From positions 1 through 33,651 of IMG/VR virus record IMGVR_UViG_3300005466_000023: a stretch of DNA of 33,651 nucleotides; one strand, given 5' to 3'. Within the stretch, counting starts at the first letter, position 1. The number at the start of each line of letters is the position of its first letter. Position numbers and translations under genes: made by a program. Under the pieces are notes generated by a model that saw only the letters and a list, made by a program, of their open reading frames with translations, was not told where the DNA came from and did no database searches. Source of the DNA: a virus. Shown here in pieces: positions 23,812 through 29,869 of this stretch.

Positions 23812-23958
23812 ATGAAGATGGTAACGATCGAATACTTAACAGCCGCCGGAAACTGCAAATCAGTAACAGGCGTATTGATTGGCTATCACTGGGATGGGGA
23901 TGTCTGGGTAATGGTAAATGGCAGAAAGAAAAAAGGAATGCCGGTTGAGTGGTTGTAA
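23812..23958 (+). CDS. 48-residue hypothetical protein
   Basis: Too short for most gene finders. AAGGGG lies 8 bases before the ATG. The sequence is MKMVTIEYLTAAGNCKSVTG, then LIGYHWDGDVWVMVNGRKKK and GMPVEWL, which looks like a small all-beta barrel. I do not recognise the family. It is the first gene behind the operator-bearing promoter at 23733. Confidence 0.65.
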   Translation: MKMVTIEYLTAAGNCKSVTGVLIGYHWDGDVWVMVNGRKKKGMPVEWL

Positions 23959-23969
23959 ATAAACGAGGA

Positions 23970-23985
23970 TGGGGCTTCGGCCCCA
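23970..23985 (+). other. UUCG tetraloop hairpin
   Basis: TGGGGC and GCCCCA pair perfectly around a TTCG loop, an unusually stable RNA hairpin. No T-run follows on either strand. It lies between two small plus-strand genes and may slow or protect the mRNA rather than end transcription. Confidence 0.7.
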
Positions 23986-24017
23986 CAACACTAAATTGAC
24001 CAGTAAGGGAACAAAAA

Positions 24018-24140
24018 ATGAGCTACGGTGAAGGGTATATGTGGATTTTGGGAATAATAATCACGCTAGGAGTATTCCTTCCCCATCCTGCTGGATGGGT
24101 AGCTGTCGGTGTAATTGGAGGTCTTGCTTTATTTGGCTAG
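24018..24140 (+). CDS. 40-residue membrane protein (holin candidate)
   Basis: AAGGGA lies 7 bases before the ATG. Two hydrophobic segments, YMWILGIIITLGVFL and GWVAVGVIGGLALFG, are joined by a short Pro-His-Pro turn, leaving almost no soluble part. Two-span microproteins can act as holins or pinholins, and this one ends two bases from the convergent endolysin gene. It is, however, on the opposite strand to the endolysin and under the early-type operator, so a lysis role is only a suggestion. Confidence 0.6.
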   Translation: MSYGEGYMWILGIIITLGVFLPHPAGWVAVGVIGGLALFG

Positions 24141-24141
24141 A

Positions 24142-24693
24142 CTATTTCTCCGACTCATACGCCCGCTTCAACCACCCATTCGCAAAAACTTCCTGATCAG
24201 GGCGTCTGGCAATGATCTCTCGGTAATTGCCGGCACGTTCTGATCTCATGCCAACCAGCAGATTTTTTGGGGTACAGCGTTCTATCCAGATAAGAGTCTG
24301 TGGCCCCATGATCCCATCCTCTTTCAGAACGGTTCGGTTCCTCCAAACGGACCATACAGCCCTCTGCACGCATTTAATGGCTGGGGATATGCCCATGTTC
24401 ACCGCCATGTCGAACACGTAATTACAGACGTCCTGATCAGATATATTGGAGAAGTTGGAATGATTCCAAAACTCTCCCCGGTATATCTCGCTGGCTTGTT
24501 CCAGTTTTAAATCTTTGATGGTATCTGATTCGATGGTGAGGTCATGGATTCCATACTTTGCAGGGTCTTCGATGGATTTCAGGAATCTAAGGCTGATACC
24601 GAAATTGGTTATGCCGCCGGGGTCCTTTGGATGGTCACTGAGACCGCCCTCATTTTTCAGAACATATTCCAACGCCGGATTGAATAACGCCAT
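24142..24693 (-). CDS. GH108 endolysin (N-acetylmuramidase)
   Basis: 183 residues from the ATG at 24693, preceded by GGAAG; an in-frame ATG at 24750 would add 19 residues but lies inside the gene upstream. Residues 5-35 carry the GH108 signature YVLKNEGGLSDHPKDPGGIT then NFGIS, with the catalytic Glu at about 15. The C-terminal part (VQRAVWSVW, DGIMGPQT) is the linked peptidoglycan-binding domain. It cuts the glycan backbone of the cell wall. There is no signal peptide or anchor, so a holin is needed. Confidence 0.85.
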   Translation of the reverse strand: MALFNPALEYVLKNEGGLSDHPKDPGGITNFGISLRFLKSIEDPAKYGIHDLTIESDTIKDLKLEQASEIYRGEFWNHSNFSNISDQDVCNYVFDMAVNMGISPAIKCVQRAVWSVWRNRTVLKEDGIMGPQTLIWIERCTPKNLLVGMRSERAGNYREIIARRPDQEVFANGWLKRAYESEK

Positions 24694-24826
24694 GTTTGTC
24701 TTCCTTCCCTTTATCCAGGGCGACAGTATCGCACGCCATACGGCACTCATGGCAAGCGTAATACGCCGTCCCTTCGGCGCATGACTCCATGTAAATACCT
24801 GACTTGCAGCATTTGGAAACGATCAT
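24650..24826 (-). CDS. small zinc-ribbon protein
   Basis: 58 residues, too short for most gene finders. It begins MIVSKCCKSGIYME and has a second knuckle, YYACHECRMACDT. This CC...C-x-x-C...CDT arrangement is common in small phage zinc proteins of unknown role. The ribosome site (GGGA) is weak. The last 44 bases overlap the endolysin start in another frame, so the two are coupled. It lies directly downstream of the terminator at 24841-24865. Confidence 0.65.
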   Translation of the reverse strand: MIVSKCCKSGIYMESCAEGTAYYACHECRMACDTVALDKGKEDKHGVIQSGVGICSEK

Positions 24827-24840
24827 GAAATTTTTCCCAT

Positions 24841-24865
24841 AAAAAACCCCCCGGGAAGAGGGGGG
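24841..24865 (-). terminator. strong Rho-independent terminator, minus strand
   Basis: On the minus strand CCCCCC pairs with GGGGGG around a 7-base loop and is followed by TTTTTT. It separates the replication genes (24881-26454) from the zinc protein and endolysin, so those two need either read-through or a promoter of their own. Confidence 0.9.
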
Positions 24866-24880
24866 TATAACACCAGGAAA

Positions 24881-25282
24881 CTAACCAGTAAAAGGGAGGC
24901 TCATGTACTGTTCTATCAGTTTTTTGCCATGCAGCCAACCGAAGACAAAGTGAGCAGCGTACCCCCGCGCGCGCCGGTTCAGGATGAACTTTTCTTGCGC
25001 AATCCATGTGTCAGTGAGCCGTGCGGAGGGCGGATATACCTTGTCTCGCTTAACTTCCAGCCAGAGACCGTGGTAAACACCCCGTGGAATCGCCAAAAAC
25101 AGGTCGCTGGCGCCCTTTTTCATTCCCATAAGGGTTAGGTGTACCCTCTGGCCGTCCGTGCGCTCACCCTCGTTATTTTGCTTTATCAGGTCCTCTGCCA
25201 TGTCGGGGTGCGTTAATGTCCACCACTTGACCAGAGCCCTCTGCTCTTGGTTCTCCGTTGGTACTGTCCTTCGCTGGGTCAT
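24881..25282 (-). CDS. VRR-NUC domain nuclease
   Basis: 133 residues. The start QEQRALVKWWTLTHPD, the MKKGASDLFLAIPRG motif (G-x-x-D-L-x-x, with the metal-binding Asp), and LWLEVKRDK (E-V-K) followed by QEKFILNRRARGYAA are the motifs of stand-alone VRR-NUC proteins of the PD-(D/E)XK superfamily. Phage members act as structure-specific or nicking endonucleases in replication and recombination. It overlaps the gene at 25173-25364 by 110 bases and is followed by a strong terminator. Confidence 0.85.
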   Translation of the reverse strand: MTQRRTVPTENQEQRALVKWWTLTHPDMAEDLIKQNNEGERTDGQRVHLTLMGMKKGASDLFLAIPRGVYHGLWLEVKRDKVYPPSARLTDTWIAQEKFILNRRARGYAAHFVFGWLHGKKLIEQYMSLPFTG

Positions 25283-25364
25283 CCTTACTCCGTCCGTAGA
25301 GTTTTTTGAGGGCTTCCATCATGTTGGCGTGGTCCCTCAGATTGACTATTTTTTCCTTTGTCAT
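25173..25364 (-). CDS. small hypothetical protein overlapping VRR-NUC
   Basis: 63 residues; GAGGA lies 6 bases before the ATG. The N-terminal half is helical (KEKIVNLRDHANMMEALKKL), and the C-terminal half is charged, Gly/Pro-rich and probably disordered (DINAPRHGRGPDKAK). No family is recognised. The long overlap with VRR-NUC in another frame lowers confidence in the C-terminal half, though the good ribosome site supports real translation. Confidence 0.55.
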   Translation of the reverse strand: MTKEKIVNLRDHANMMEALKKLYGRSKDDPAKDSTNGEPRAEGSGQVVDINAPRHGRGPDKAK

Positions 25365-25548
25365 ACAGGTTCCTCGTGGAACGTTAAGGGTGAAACCCTT
25401 TCACTGACCGATTTCGGCCTTGACTCCATGTTACTGTGATATACTGAAAGGTTTTCATTTTTTAACCGGGGTCTTTATCTCCGTAACTGAGTAGTTTTTT
25501 GTCTGGTTTCTTCATTGTAACGACGACACCCATCCCCTCTTGGGGTGC
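25365..25548 (-). other. intergenic region with micro-ORFs
   Basis: No clear gene. On the minus strand there is a 24-codon frame (25384-25458, MKTFQYITVTWSQGRNRSV...) and a 17-23-codon frame before it, both without known families. A CCCC/GGGG hairpin with a 4-base loop lies near 25530-25542 but has no T-run. The region may hold leader peptides or mRNA structure. Confidence 0.35.
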
Positions 25549-25755
25549 TTAGTAAAGGAAAGGCAACCATGTAACAGGTTGTTTGCCTCCGTTCTTCCAA
25601 ATAACCATCTGCAAACCTTCGATCATGTTTTTCAATCGAGTTGCTTCATACGTCTCCTGATTTAAATCATCCCACGTCACATTGTCAGCAATATCTTTCA
25701 GGGACATCTGCGCTGCTTCAAGGGTTGGGAGATTTCCATATCTTCCATTGAACAT
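25549..25755 (-). CDS. small hypothetical protein
   Basis: 68 residues; AAGGA lies 7 bases before the ATG. The centre is helical and acidic (SLKDIADNVTWDDLNQETYE, RLKNMIEGLQMVIW), and the end is hydrophobic (PVTWLPFLY). I do not recognise it. It follows the initiator-like gene with a 9-base gap and is probably in the same operon. Confidence 0.6.
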   Translation of the reverse strand: MFNGRYGNLPTLEAAQMSLKDIADNVTWDDLNQETYEATRLKNMIEGLQMVIWKNGGKQPVTWLPFLY

Positions 25756-25764
25756 TTTTCATCC

Positions 25765-26454
25765 TTAGTGTTGAGTGGATTTCCTTCCGAGTTTGGCTAA
25801 TGCGGCCTTAGAGAATGCCTTTGCGATTTCTTTTGGTAGGCGCGTGTTTGCATTGCAATAGCAATGATGGTTTGGTCTTCCACATCCTCCACACATAACT
25901 GGGTCTTGGGTTACTGGATCAGAAACCTTAGCGTTGGCAGCCCAGTGGTGCTTCTCTTGGTTGTTGTGATCTTTGCGTATTTTTGGTTTTGTTTTTGCTT
26001 TTGGATTTTTGGGCGGCTGGGTACAAGAGCTTTTATTATCTGTTTTAGTATATGAAGCAGTATCTGGTATAGGTTCGCCCTTTTGGTCACTTTGATTTGC
26101 CATATCGGGCGAATTCATTTGCCCTTTTTGGCAAATGGCAATTCCGGTTATTTTTTGTCCTTCAGTGGTCAATCCGTACCATTTTGTTCTGTCGTAAGCG
26201 CTTTTATTGTAGTTTCCTTCAACAATGAGACCATATTCTACGCATTTTAATATAACGGTTCTTACCTGTTTGTATGTCCAATAAGGGAACAGAACTGTGT
26301 AAGCATCGACCGTGTTGTATGTCCAATAATTGTCATCATATAGATGTTTCTGATTAGCTATGTTCTTTTGAATCCAGAACGCCATATTGTCCATAAAAAT
26401 AGCAACGTTGACGCCATATTTTTGTGCGATAGATATATTGAAGTGATGCTGCAT
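25765..26454 (-). CDS. replication-initiator-like protein with winged helix and zinc knuckle
   Basis: 229 residues from the ATG at 26454 (MQHHFNISIAQKYGVNVAIF), which has AAGGAA upstream at usable spacing; ATGs at 26463 and 26487 are alternatives. Residues 1-100 are a winged-helix domain (YWTYNTVDAYTVLFPYWTYK, then QVRTVILKCVEYGLIVEGNY) like phage replication initiator and replisome-organiser proteins. The middle is Lys/Pro-rich and disordered. The end has CGGCGRPNHHCYC, a likely zinc knuckle. It is divergent from the early region and next to the DnaA-box region, as expected for an initiator. No helicase gene follows. Confidence 0.65.
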   Translation of the reverse strand: MQHHFNISIAQKYGVNVAIFMDNMAFWIQKNIANQKHLYDDNYWTYNTVDAYTVLFPYWTYKQVRTVILKCVEYGLIVEGNYNKSAYDRTKWYGLTTEGQKITGIAICQKGQMNSPDMANQSDQKGEPIPDTASYTKTDNKSSCTQPPKNPKAKTKPKIRKDHNNQEKHHWAANAKVSDPVTQDPVMCGGCGRPNHHCYCNANTRLPKEIAKAFSKAALAKLGRKSTQH

Positions 26455-26494
26455 AACTGACATTTCCTTGTGTTGGTGGTTGACCAAGACACGT

Positions 26495-26672
26495 CGTCAG
26501 TTATAATTGGCTGACGATCGGGTCCGGATGACCATGTTTAAGTTCCGCCCTCTGCTCGGAGGGCGGGATCGCTTTAAACCATAGTAAGCAGTTTTATTCT
26601 GCAAGACCAGCACAAAACCCCATTTGACACCTGACCATTATGAGAACCACTTATCCACAATTTCTGTGGATA
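26495..26672. other. candidate replication origin / control region
   Basis: This gene-free stretch between divergent genes holds a CGTCAG/CTGACG hairpin (26495-26516) around an A/T loop. It also has a strong CCGCCCTC/GAGGGCGG hairpin (26545-26566) inside a near-inverted repeat GTTTAAG (26536-26542) and CTTTAAAC (26572-26579), and a DnaA-box palindrome (26651-26672). A GACACCTG half-site lies at 26626-26633. The combination next to an initiator-like gene suggests an origin. Confidence 0.5.
26651..26672. other. DnaA box in an 8-bp inverted repeat
   Basis: TTATCCACA (26651-26659) is an exact match to the strong E. coli DnaA box. TATCCACA and TGTGGATA (26665-26672) form a perfect inverted repeat with 5 bases between, so the right arm is a second, one-mismatch DnaA box in opposite orientation. 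Confidence 0.7.
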
Positions 26673-26693
26673 TACCTGTGCGTATATGTTTTA

Positions 26694-26723
26694 ATGACAC
26701 CTAGACATTCAAGTGTCTAATCA
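26694..26723 (+). promoter_or_regulatory. promoter/operator of the RHH regulator (site 2)
   Basis: GACAC (26696-26700), GACAT (26704-26708) and GTGTC (26713-26717) repeat the exact spacing of site 1 at 23735-23756. The overlapping ATGACA (26694-26699) can serve as a -35, with an A/T-rich -10-like TAATCA at 26718. It lies 35 bases upstream of the RHH gene, as expected for autoregulation. Confidence 0.6.
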
Positions 26724-26751
26724 TTTTTAACTCACAGAACGGATTGATAAT

Positions 26752-26940
26752 ATGATTAAAAAAAATACGGGTTGTGTTAGGTTTAGCATGAGATTACCTG
26801 AGGATATGCACCTGTTCTACAAAAAAGCAGCATGGGATCAAAGACGTACAATGATGGAGATTATTGTCGAACAGTTGGCAAAATATCAGAGAAAATGTGA
26901 AACAAAACCTTTACAGAATGACACCCAGGTGTCAGAATAA
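26752..26940 (+). CDS. ribbon-helix-helix (Arc/CopG-type) transcription regulator
   Basis: 62 residues. CVRFSMRLPEDMHLFYKKAA is the ribbon strand and first helix, followed by WDQRRTMMEIIVEQLAKYQ as the second helix. This is the usual Arc/MetJ fold, which binds DNA as dimers on short repeated half-sites. The C-terminal tail (KPLQNDTQVSE) is encoded by DNA that contains an operator-like palindrome (26919-26934). GACAC-type half-sites lie upstream, inside and downstream of the gene, so it probably regulates itself and the divergent promoter at 23733. P22 Arc is the known phage analogue in fold, but the operator is different. Confidence 0.8.
   Translation: MIKKNTGCVRFSMRLPEDMHLFYKKAAWDQRRTMMEIIVEQLAKYQRKCETKPLQNDTQVSE
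26919..26934. promoter_or_regulatory. operator-like palindrome (site 3)
   Basis: TGACACCCAGGTGTCA has perfect 7-bp arms around CA. The arms carry the GACAC/GTGTC half-site of sites 1 and 2. It lies in the last codons of the RHH gene. Confidence 0.6.
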
Positions 26941-27068
26941 CCAAACAGTTTGGAAACGAAGATAAACGGGAAGGAAAGATGAATAATTAACACCTGAACA
27001 CACAGCGGGATCGGAGAGTGGCAACTCCCCGGTTCCCTGAATAACAACCACAACATGATGAGGTAATC
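26941..27068 (+). promoter_or_regulatory. intergenic region with palindrome and half-sites
   Basis: CCAAAC-A-GTTTGG (26941-26953) is a perfect palindrome directly after the RHH stop. AACAC-N3-AACAC (26989-27001) resembles the tandem half-sites of sites 1 and 2. An imperfect hairpin, GGAG with CTCC, follows before the next gene. A three-codon frame (ATG AAT AAT TAA) sits behind a strong GGAAGG site. No other gene is visible. Confidence 0.45.
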
Positions 27069-27218
27069 ATGAACGCTCGAAGCATAGCGCAAGATTGCGC
27101 CAACGCGCAACATAGTAGTGTACTGAAGGATCAGGTTTTCTGCCCGATGTGCGAGGTCTGGCATGAAAATACAACTTGGTGCCAAGCGCCAATCATGGAC
27201 ATGGAGGTCTATTTATGA
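27069..27218 (+). CDS. small zinc-finger-like protein
   Basis: 49 residues, too short for most gene finders. GAGG lies 6 bases before the ATG. The C-terminal half reads VFCPMCEVWHENTTWCQAPI, with C-x-x-C plus His and a later Cys that could bind zinc. The N-terminus has CANAQH. The stop overlaps the next start as ATGA. Early location suggests a takeover or regulatory role, but none is known. Confidence 0.65.
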   Translation: MNARSIAQDCANAQHSSVLKDQVFCPMCEVWHENTTWCQAPIMDMEVYL

Positions 27219-27634
27219 TCAATCAAGTTAATCAAATGATCGCCAAAATCATCGACTGGTACGCCGTAGATATAAACGGAATCAGGACACTTGATCCCCA
27301 CGATATTCCCGAAAATGACATAAACAACCTTACGGCCCTCATACTTTCACAGGATGATTGGCTGTCATCAGAGGCCAATGGACCAGACAATCCTGAGTGG
27401 GAAAGGTCCATGCTTCCGGCTCTCCTCAAAACCATGCAGACCCAAAAAAACGGCTATTCAATGGAAGAATTTCACGACGTTTGGACCAGTGGTGTCCGCG
27501 CCTACGTCATGAAAACGATCGCCGAAATGATTGATGAAGCATTGGAAGTTTTGAATGAGGACAAGGTATGTCACACGTCATTGATTTGGGATCGTGCAAG
27601 CGAAAAGACCGTAGAAATTCGATCCCATGGGTAA
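27215..27634 (+). CDS. early hypothetical protein
   Basis: 139 residues from the ATG at 27215, chosen for GGAGG 7 bases upstream and the ATGA overlap; a start at 27176 lacks a ribosome site. It is acidic and helical (LDPHDIPENDINNLTALILS, ETIAEMIDEALEVL-like helix near the end). No family is recognised. The last 67 bases overlap the membrane microprotein gene at 27568 in another frame. Confidence 0.65.
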   Translation: MINQVNQMIAKIIDWYAVDINGIRTLDPHDIPENDINNLTALILSQDDWLSSEANGPDNPEWERSMLPALLKTMQTQKNGYSMEEFHDVWTSGVRAYVMKTIAEMIDEALEVLNEDKVCHTSLIWDRASEKTVEIRSHG

Positions 27635-27702
27635 AAAATACCATCGGAGTGATTATTTTATTTTTAGGGATATTTTATATGGTGTGGTTAATTACGGGGT
27701 GA
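27568..27702 (+). CDS. small membrane protein
   Basis: 44 residues, too short for most gene finders. GAGGA lies 6 bases before the ATG. A basic N-terminus (CKRKDRRNSIPWVKN) is followed by one membrane span (TIGVIILFLGIFYMVWLITG) that ends the protein, so it is predicted to have its N-terminus in the cytoplasm. It overlaps the preceding gene and ends 3 bases before the Sak4-like start. It could tether an early protein to the membrane; function unknown. Confidence 0.6.
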   Translation: MSHVIDLGSCKRKDRRNSIPWVKNTIGVIILFLGIFYMVWLITG

Positions 27703-27705
27703 TAT

Positions 27706-28563
27706 ATGGCGTTACGAGGCGTTAAACCAGAATTGATAGAAAAAAGGCTGAAGTGTTTCTTTTATGGAGCTGCAGGTGTTGGGAAATCCACAGCATCAGC
27801 ATCATTCCCTAAGCCGTACTTCATAGACACAGAGCGCGGGATTGAGAATGACCAGTACATTAACAGACTGAAGGAAAGCGGAGCGTCAGTGTTTTGTTCT
27901 TCAGACTATGATGAGGTCATGCAGGAAATACGTGCCTTGATGACAGAAGAGCATGAGTACAAGACGCTTGTGATAGATCCACTGACCCACGTGTACGATG
28001 ACCTTGTGGAGAAATGTGGTCGAACCAAGGGTATTGGTACCGACTTTGGACGACACTACTCTGCAGCCAATACCCGCATGAAGCAGATGATGAAAATGCT
28101 TGCACGACTGGACATGAACGTCATCATCACAAGCCATTCCAAGAAAGAATATGGCGATGAAATGAAAGTTATCGGTACCACGTTTGACTGCTTCAAAAAG
28201 CTGGATTACCTGATGGACTTGGTTGTGGAAGTGCAGTTGCGTGGTGACCAGCGTATGGGTTTAGTGAAGAAATCACGCATTGAGTCATTCCCTCATGGAG
28301 AAACATTTCAGTTCAGTTATGAAGAAGTTGCAAAGCGGTATGGCAGAGAGACACTGGAACGAAATGCAGTCGCCGCTGCGCTCGCATCAGCCGAGCAAGT
28401 TGCAGAAATAAATCACTTGATTGGAGTCCTTCATATTGATGAAGAGACACAGGCAAAGATTCTGAAAAAAGAAGACGTGGAGAGTTTTGATTATCTGTCT
28501 GCGGATTATATCCAAAAATGTATAGACAAAATGAAAAACCGAATCAAAGGGGATGCAGCATGA
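27706..28563 (+). CDS. Sak4-like RecA-fold ATPase (AAA_24)
   Basis: 285 residues. Walker A FYGAAGVGKST is at 19-29 and Walker B KTLVIDPLTHVY at 86-97 (Asp 91), followed by a sensor-like NVIITSHSKKE near 133. This is the phage nucleotide-binding AAA_24 family, which includes Sak4 single-strand annealing recombinases. Those load onto single-stranded DNA with help from a phage SSB, and an SSB-like gene follows directly with an ATGA overlap. The C-terminal 60 residues are helical. With no polymerase or helicase here, it is likely the central recombination enzyme. Confidence 0.8.
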   Translation: MALRGVKPELIEKRLKCFFYGAAGVGKSTASASFPKPYFIDTERGIENDQYINRLKESGASVFCSSDYDEVMQEIRALMTEEHEYKTLVIDPLTHVYDDLVEKCGRTKGIGTDFGRHYSAANTRMKQMMKMLARLDMNVIITSHSKKEYGDEMKVIGTTFDCFKKLDYLMDLVVEVQLRGDQRMGLVKKSRIESFPHGETFQFSYEEVAKRYGRETLERNAVAAALASAEQVAEINHLIGVLHIDEETQAKILKKEDVESFDYLSADYIQKCIDKMKNRIKGDAA

Positions 28564-29048
28564 TGGAAGATTTTAGTTATGACCCAATGTCAGAAGATCA
28601 AGCCCAGCAGGAGCGATACTCACTCATGAAAGACGGGGAGTACGATGCTTCTGTTGAGGGATTTGAGGGGAAAATATCCTCACAGGGAAACAGGATGGTC
28701 GAGTTCAGCCTGAATGTTTATGACAATGAGGGGAAAATCCATCAGCTGAAAGATTGGATCGCCTTCACCCCGAAGATGACATGGAAGCTCCGTCATCATT
28801 GTGTGTCCGGCGGTATGGAAGCTGAGTTCGACAATAAGACTTGGCGCCCCCAAATGTCTGTGGGAAAAATGTTCCGGGTCAAGGTCAAAATTGACGAAGG
28901 CCGTGAAATCCCACAGGACAAGCTTAAAGGTAAAGCACAGGGGTCAAAATACCCTGACCGAAACTCCATAGATGACTACGTACCCGTTGCCAAGACTGCT
29001 GCAGGACAAGCTCTTCCAAAAGAGTTTGATGACGACTGTCCCTTTTAA
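28560..29048 (+). CDS. SSB-like DUF669 protein with acidic SSB tip
   Basis: 162 residues from the ATG at 28560 (AAAGGGG upstream, ATGA overlap with the ATPase). The body (GEYDASVEGFEGKISSQGNR, VEFSLNVYDNEGKIHQLKDW) matches the DUF669 family of phage proteins with an OB-like fold. The protein ends EFDDDCPF, very close to the DDDIPF tip of bacterial SSB that recruits replication and repair proteins. This supports a single-strand DNA-binding role that works with the Sak4-like ATPase and recruits host enzymes. Confidence 0.8.
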   Translation: MMEDFSYDPMSEDQAQQERYSLMKDGEYDASVEGFEGKISSQGNRMVEFSLNVYDNEGKIHQLKDWIAFTPKMTWKLRHHCVSGGMEAEFDNKTWRPQMSVGKMFRVKVKIDEGREIPQDKLKGKAQGSKYPDRNSIDDYVPVAKTAAGQALPKEFDDDCPF

Positions 29049-29065
29049 TTCCTGAGGAGCTGACA

Positions 29066-29464
29066 ATGAAATCCAAGGACGGAAAACGAATCATCCACAT
29101 TGCCAAACACGCCCCTACGGGGGCAGAGATACCAATAATTGTACATAAAATGGGTGAAAATAACTCCATACTAGACTTTGAAGAGGTTCCTGATGGTCGA
29201 AAGTGCTTTTCGCTTGATATGATTGCCGACCGATGGAAATCGAACCGAGAGGCTGTGACTGACATTCTTTCAAAATACAATGTGCCACTGCACATGAGGC
29301 CAGATGATCTTGAGATGTTCAGGACCAAAGTGTTACCGGATGACGCAACACCTATGGACTATGCCGTCGTTTTTGAAGAGTACATTTTTGCAATGGAAGA
29401 AAAAGGGAAAATACCACACAGCAAGTTAAAGCCAAGACCATTTAAAATTTCACCACTACATTAA
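29066..29464 (+). CDS. early protein with possible helix-turn-helix
   Basis: 132 residues; GAGGAG lies before the ATG. The N-terminal 50 residues are beta-rich (RIIHIAKHAPTGAEIPIIVH). Residues 49-75 look like a helix-turn-helix (FSLDMIADRWKSNREAVTDI). The end is helical and then basic (KLKPRPFKISP). It may be a DNA-binding early regulator downstream of the recombination genes, but I do not recognise the family. Confidence 0.6.
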   Translation: MKSKDGKRIIHIAKHAPTGAEIPIIVHKMGENNSILDFEEVPDGRKCFSLDMIADRWKSNREAVTDILSKYNVPLHMRPDDLEMFRTKVLPDDATPMDYAVVFEEYIFAMEEKGKIPHSKLKPRPFKISPLH

Positions 29465-29489
29465 ATTAAATTCCGGATCAGGAGAATTT

Positions 29490-29642
29490 ATGAAAAAGTT
29501 ATATTTGGCCATGGCATTTCTATGTCTATGCGCCTGTCAACAGCAACAACAAGCCCCTCATTTTGGCAATGCCACAGTCTATACCACACCCGGCGGCGTG
29601 GGCGGAGTCAGTTACACCAAGTACGAGGTGACGCCGCTATGA
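29490..29642 (+). CDS. 50-residue lipoprotein of the exported family
   Basis: Too short for most gene finders; AGGAGA lies 6 bases before the ATG. Signal peptide MKKLYLAMAFLCLCAC with lipobox LCAC places the lipidated Cys at 16. The mature part starts CQQQQQAPHFG and ends VYTTPGGVGGVSYTKYEVTP then L. The PG-x-x-GG-V/I-S-x-T block is shared with the exported proteins at 29866 and 30716, of which this looks like only the first module. It would sit in the outer or inner membrane early in infection. The stop overlaps the next start as ATGA. Confidence 0.7.
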   Translation: MKKLYLAMAFLCLCACQQQQQAPHFGNATVYTTPGGVGGVSYTKYEVTPL

Positions 29643-29869
29643 AATACACAACACATCCATTAGTTGTAGATGCTTATAAAATCAAAGAAATTATAAGATA
29701 TAAGTTAATTAGACTTGAGAATGATGAAATTGCGAAACCAACGAAAGATATGATTGATAAAGTGACGCCAACTCCAGGTGATTATTGGGTAATACAGAAA
29801 GATGGAAGTAAAAGTATTCACCCAAAAAAATCATTTGAAGAAAAATATTATCCAATGGAGACGTCATGA
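29639..29869 (+). CDS. small phage protein, PGDYWV family
   Basis: 76 residues from the ATG at 29639. The C-terminal half, PTPGDYWVIQKDGSKSIHPK then SFEEKYYPM, matches a very common small phage pattern (GD-Y/W-V-x-x-x-DG-x-x-x-x-x-P-x-x-x-FE-x-x-Y) of unknown function. It is coupled by ATGA overlaps to the lipoprotein gene before it and the exported protein gene after it. Confidence 0.7.
   Translation: MKYTTHPLVVDAYKIKEIIRYKLIRLENDEIAKPTKDMIDKVTPTPGDYWVIQKDGSKSIHPKKSFEEKYYPMETS

Noticed and set aside
23970-23985. TTCG-loop hairpin as a terminator
   Set aside because: There is no T-run on either strand, so it was listed only as a stable hairpin.
24747-25007. 86-codon minus frame overlapping VRR-NUC and the terminator
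   Set aside because: It reads through the strong terminator hairpin and has no ribosome site; the 58-residue zinc protein in another frame fits better.
26886-27185. 99-codon minus frame opposite the early genes
   Set aside because: It runs antisense through the RHH tail, the operator palindromes and the zinc-finger gene, with no start signal.
29066-29464. Naming the 132-residue protein as an excisionase or Cro-like repressor
   Set aside because: The helix-turn-helix is only suggested by one segment and there is no integrase or repressor partner.
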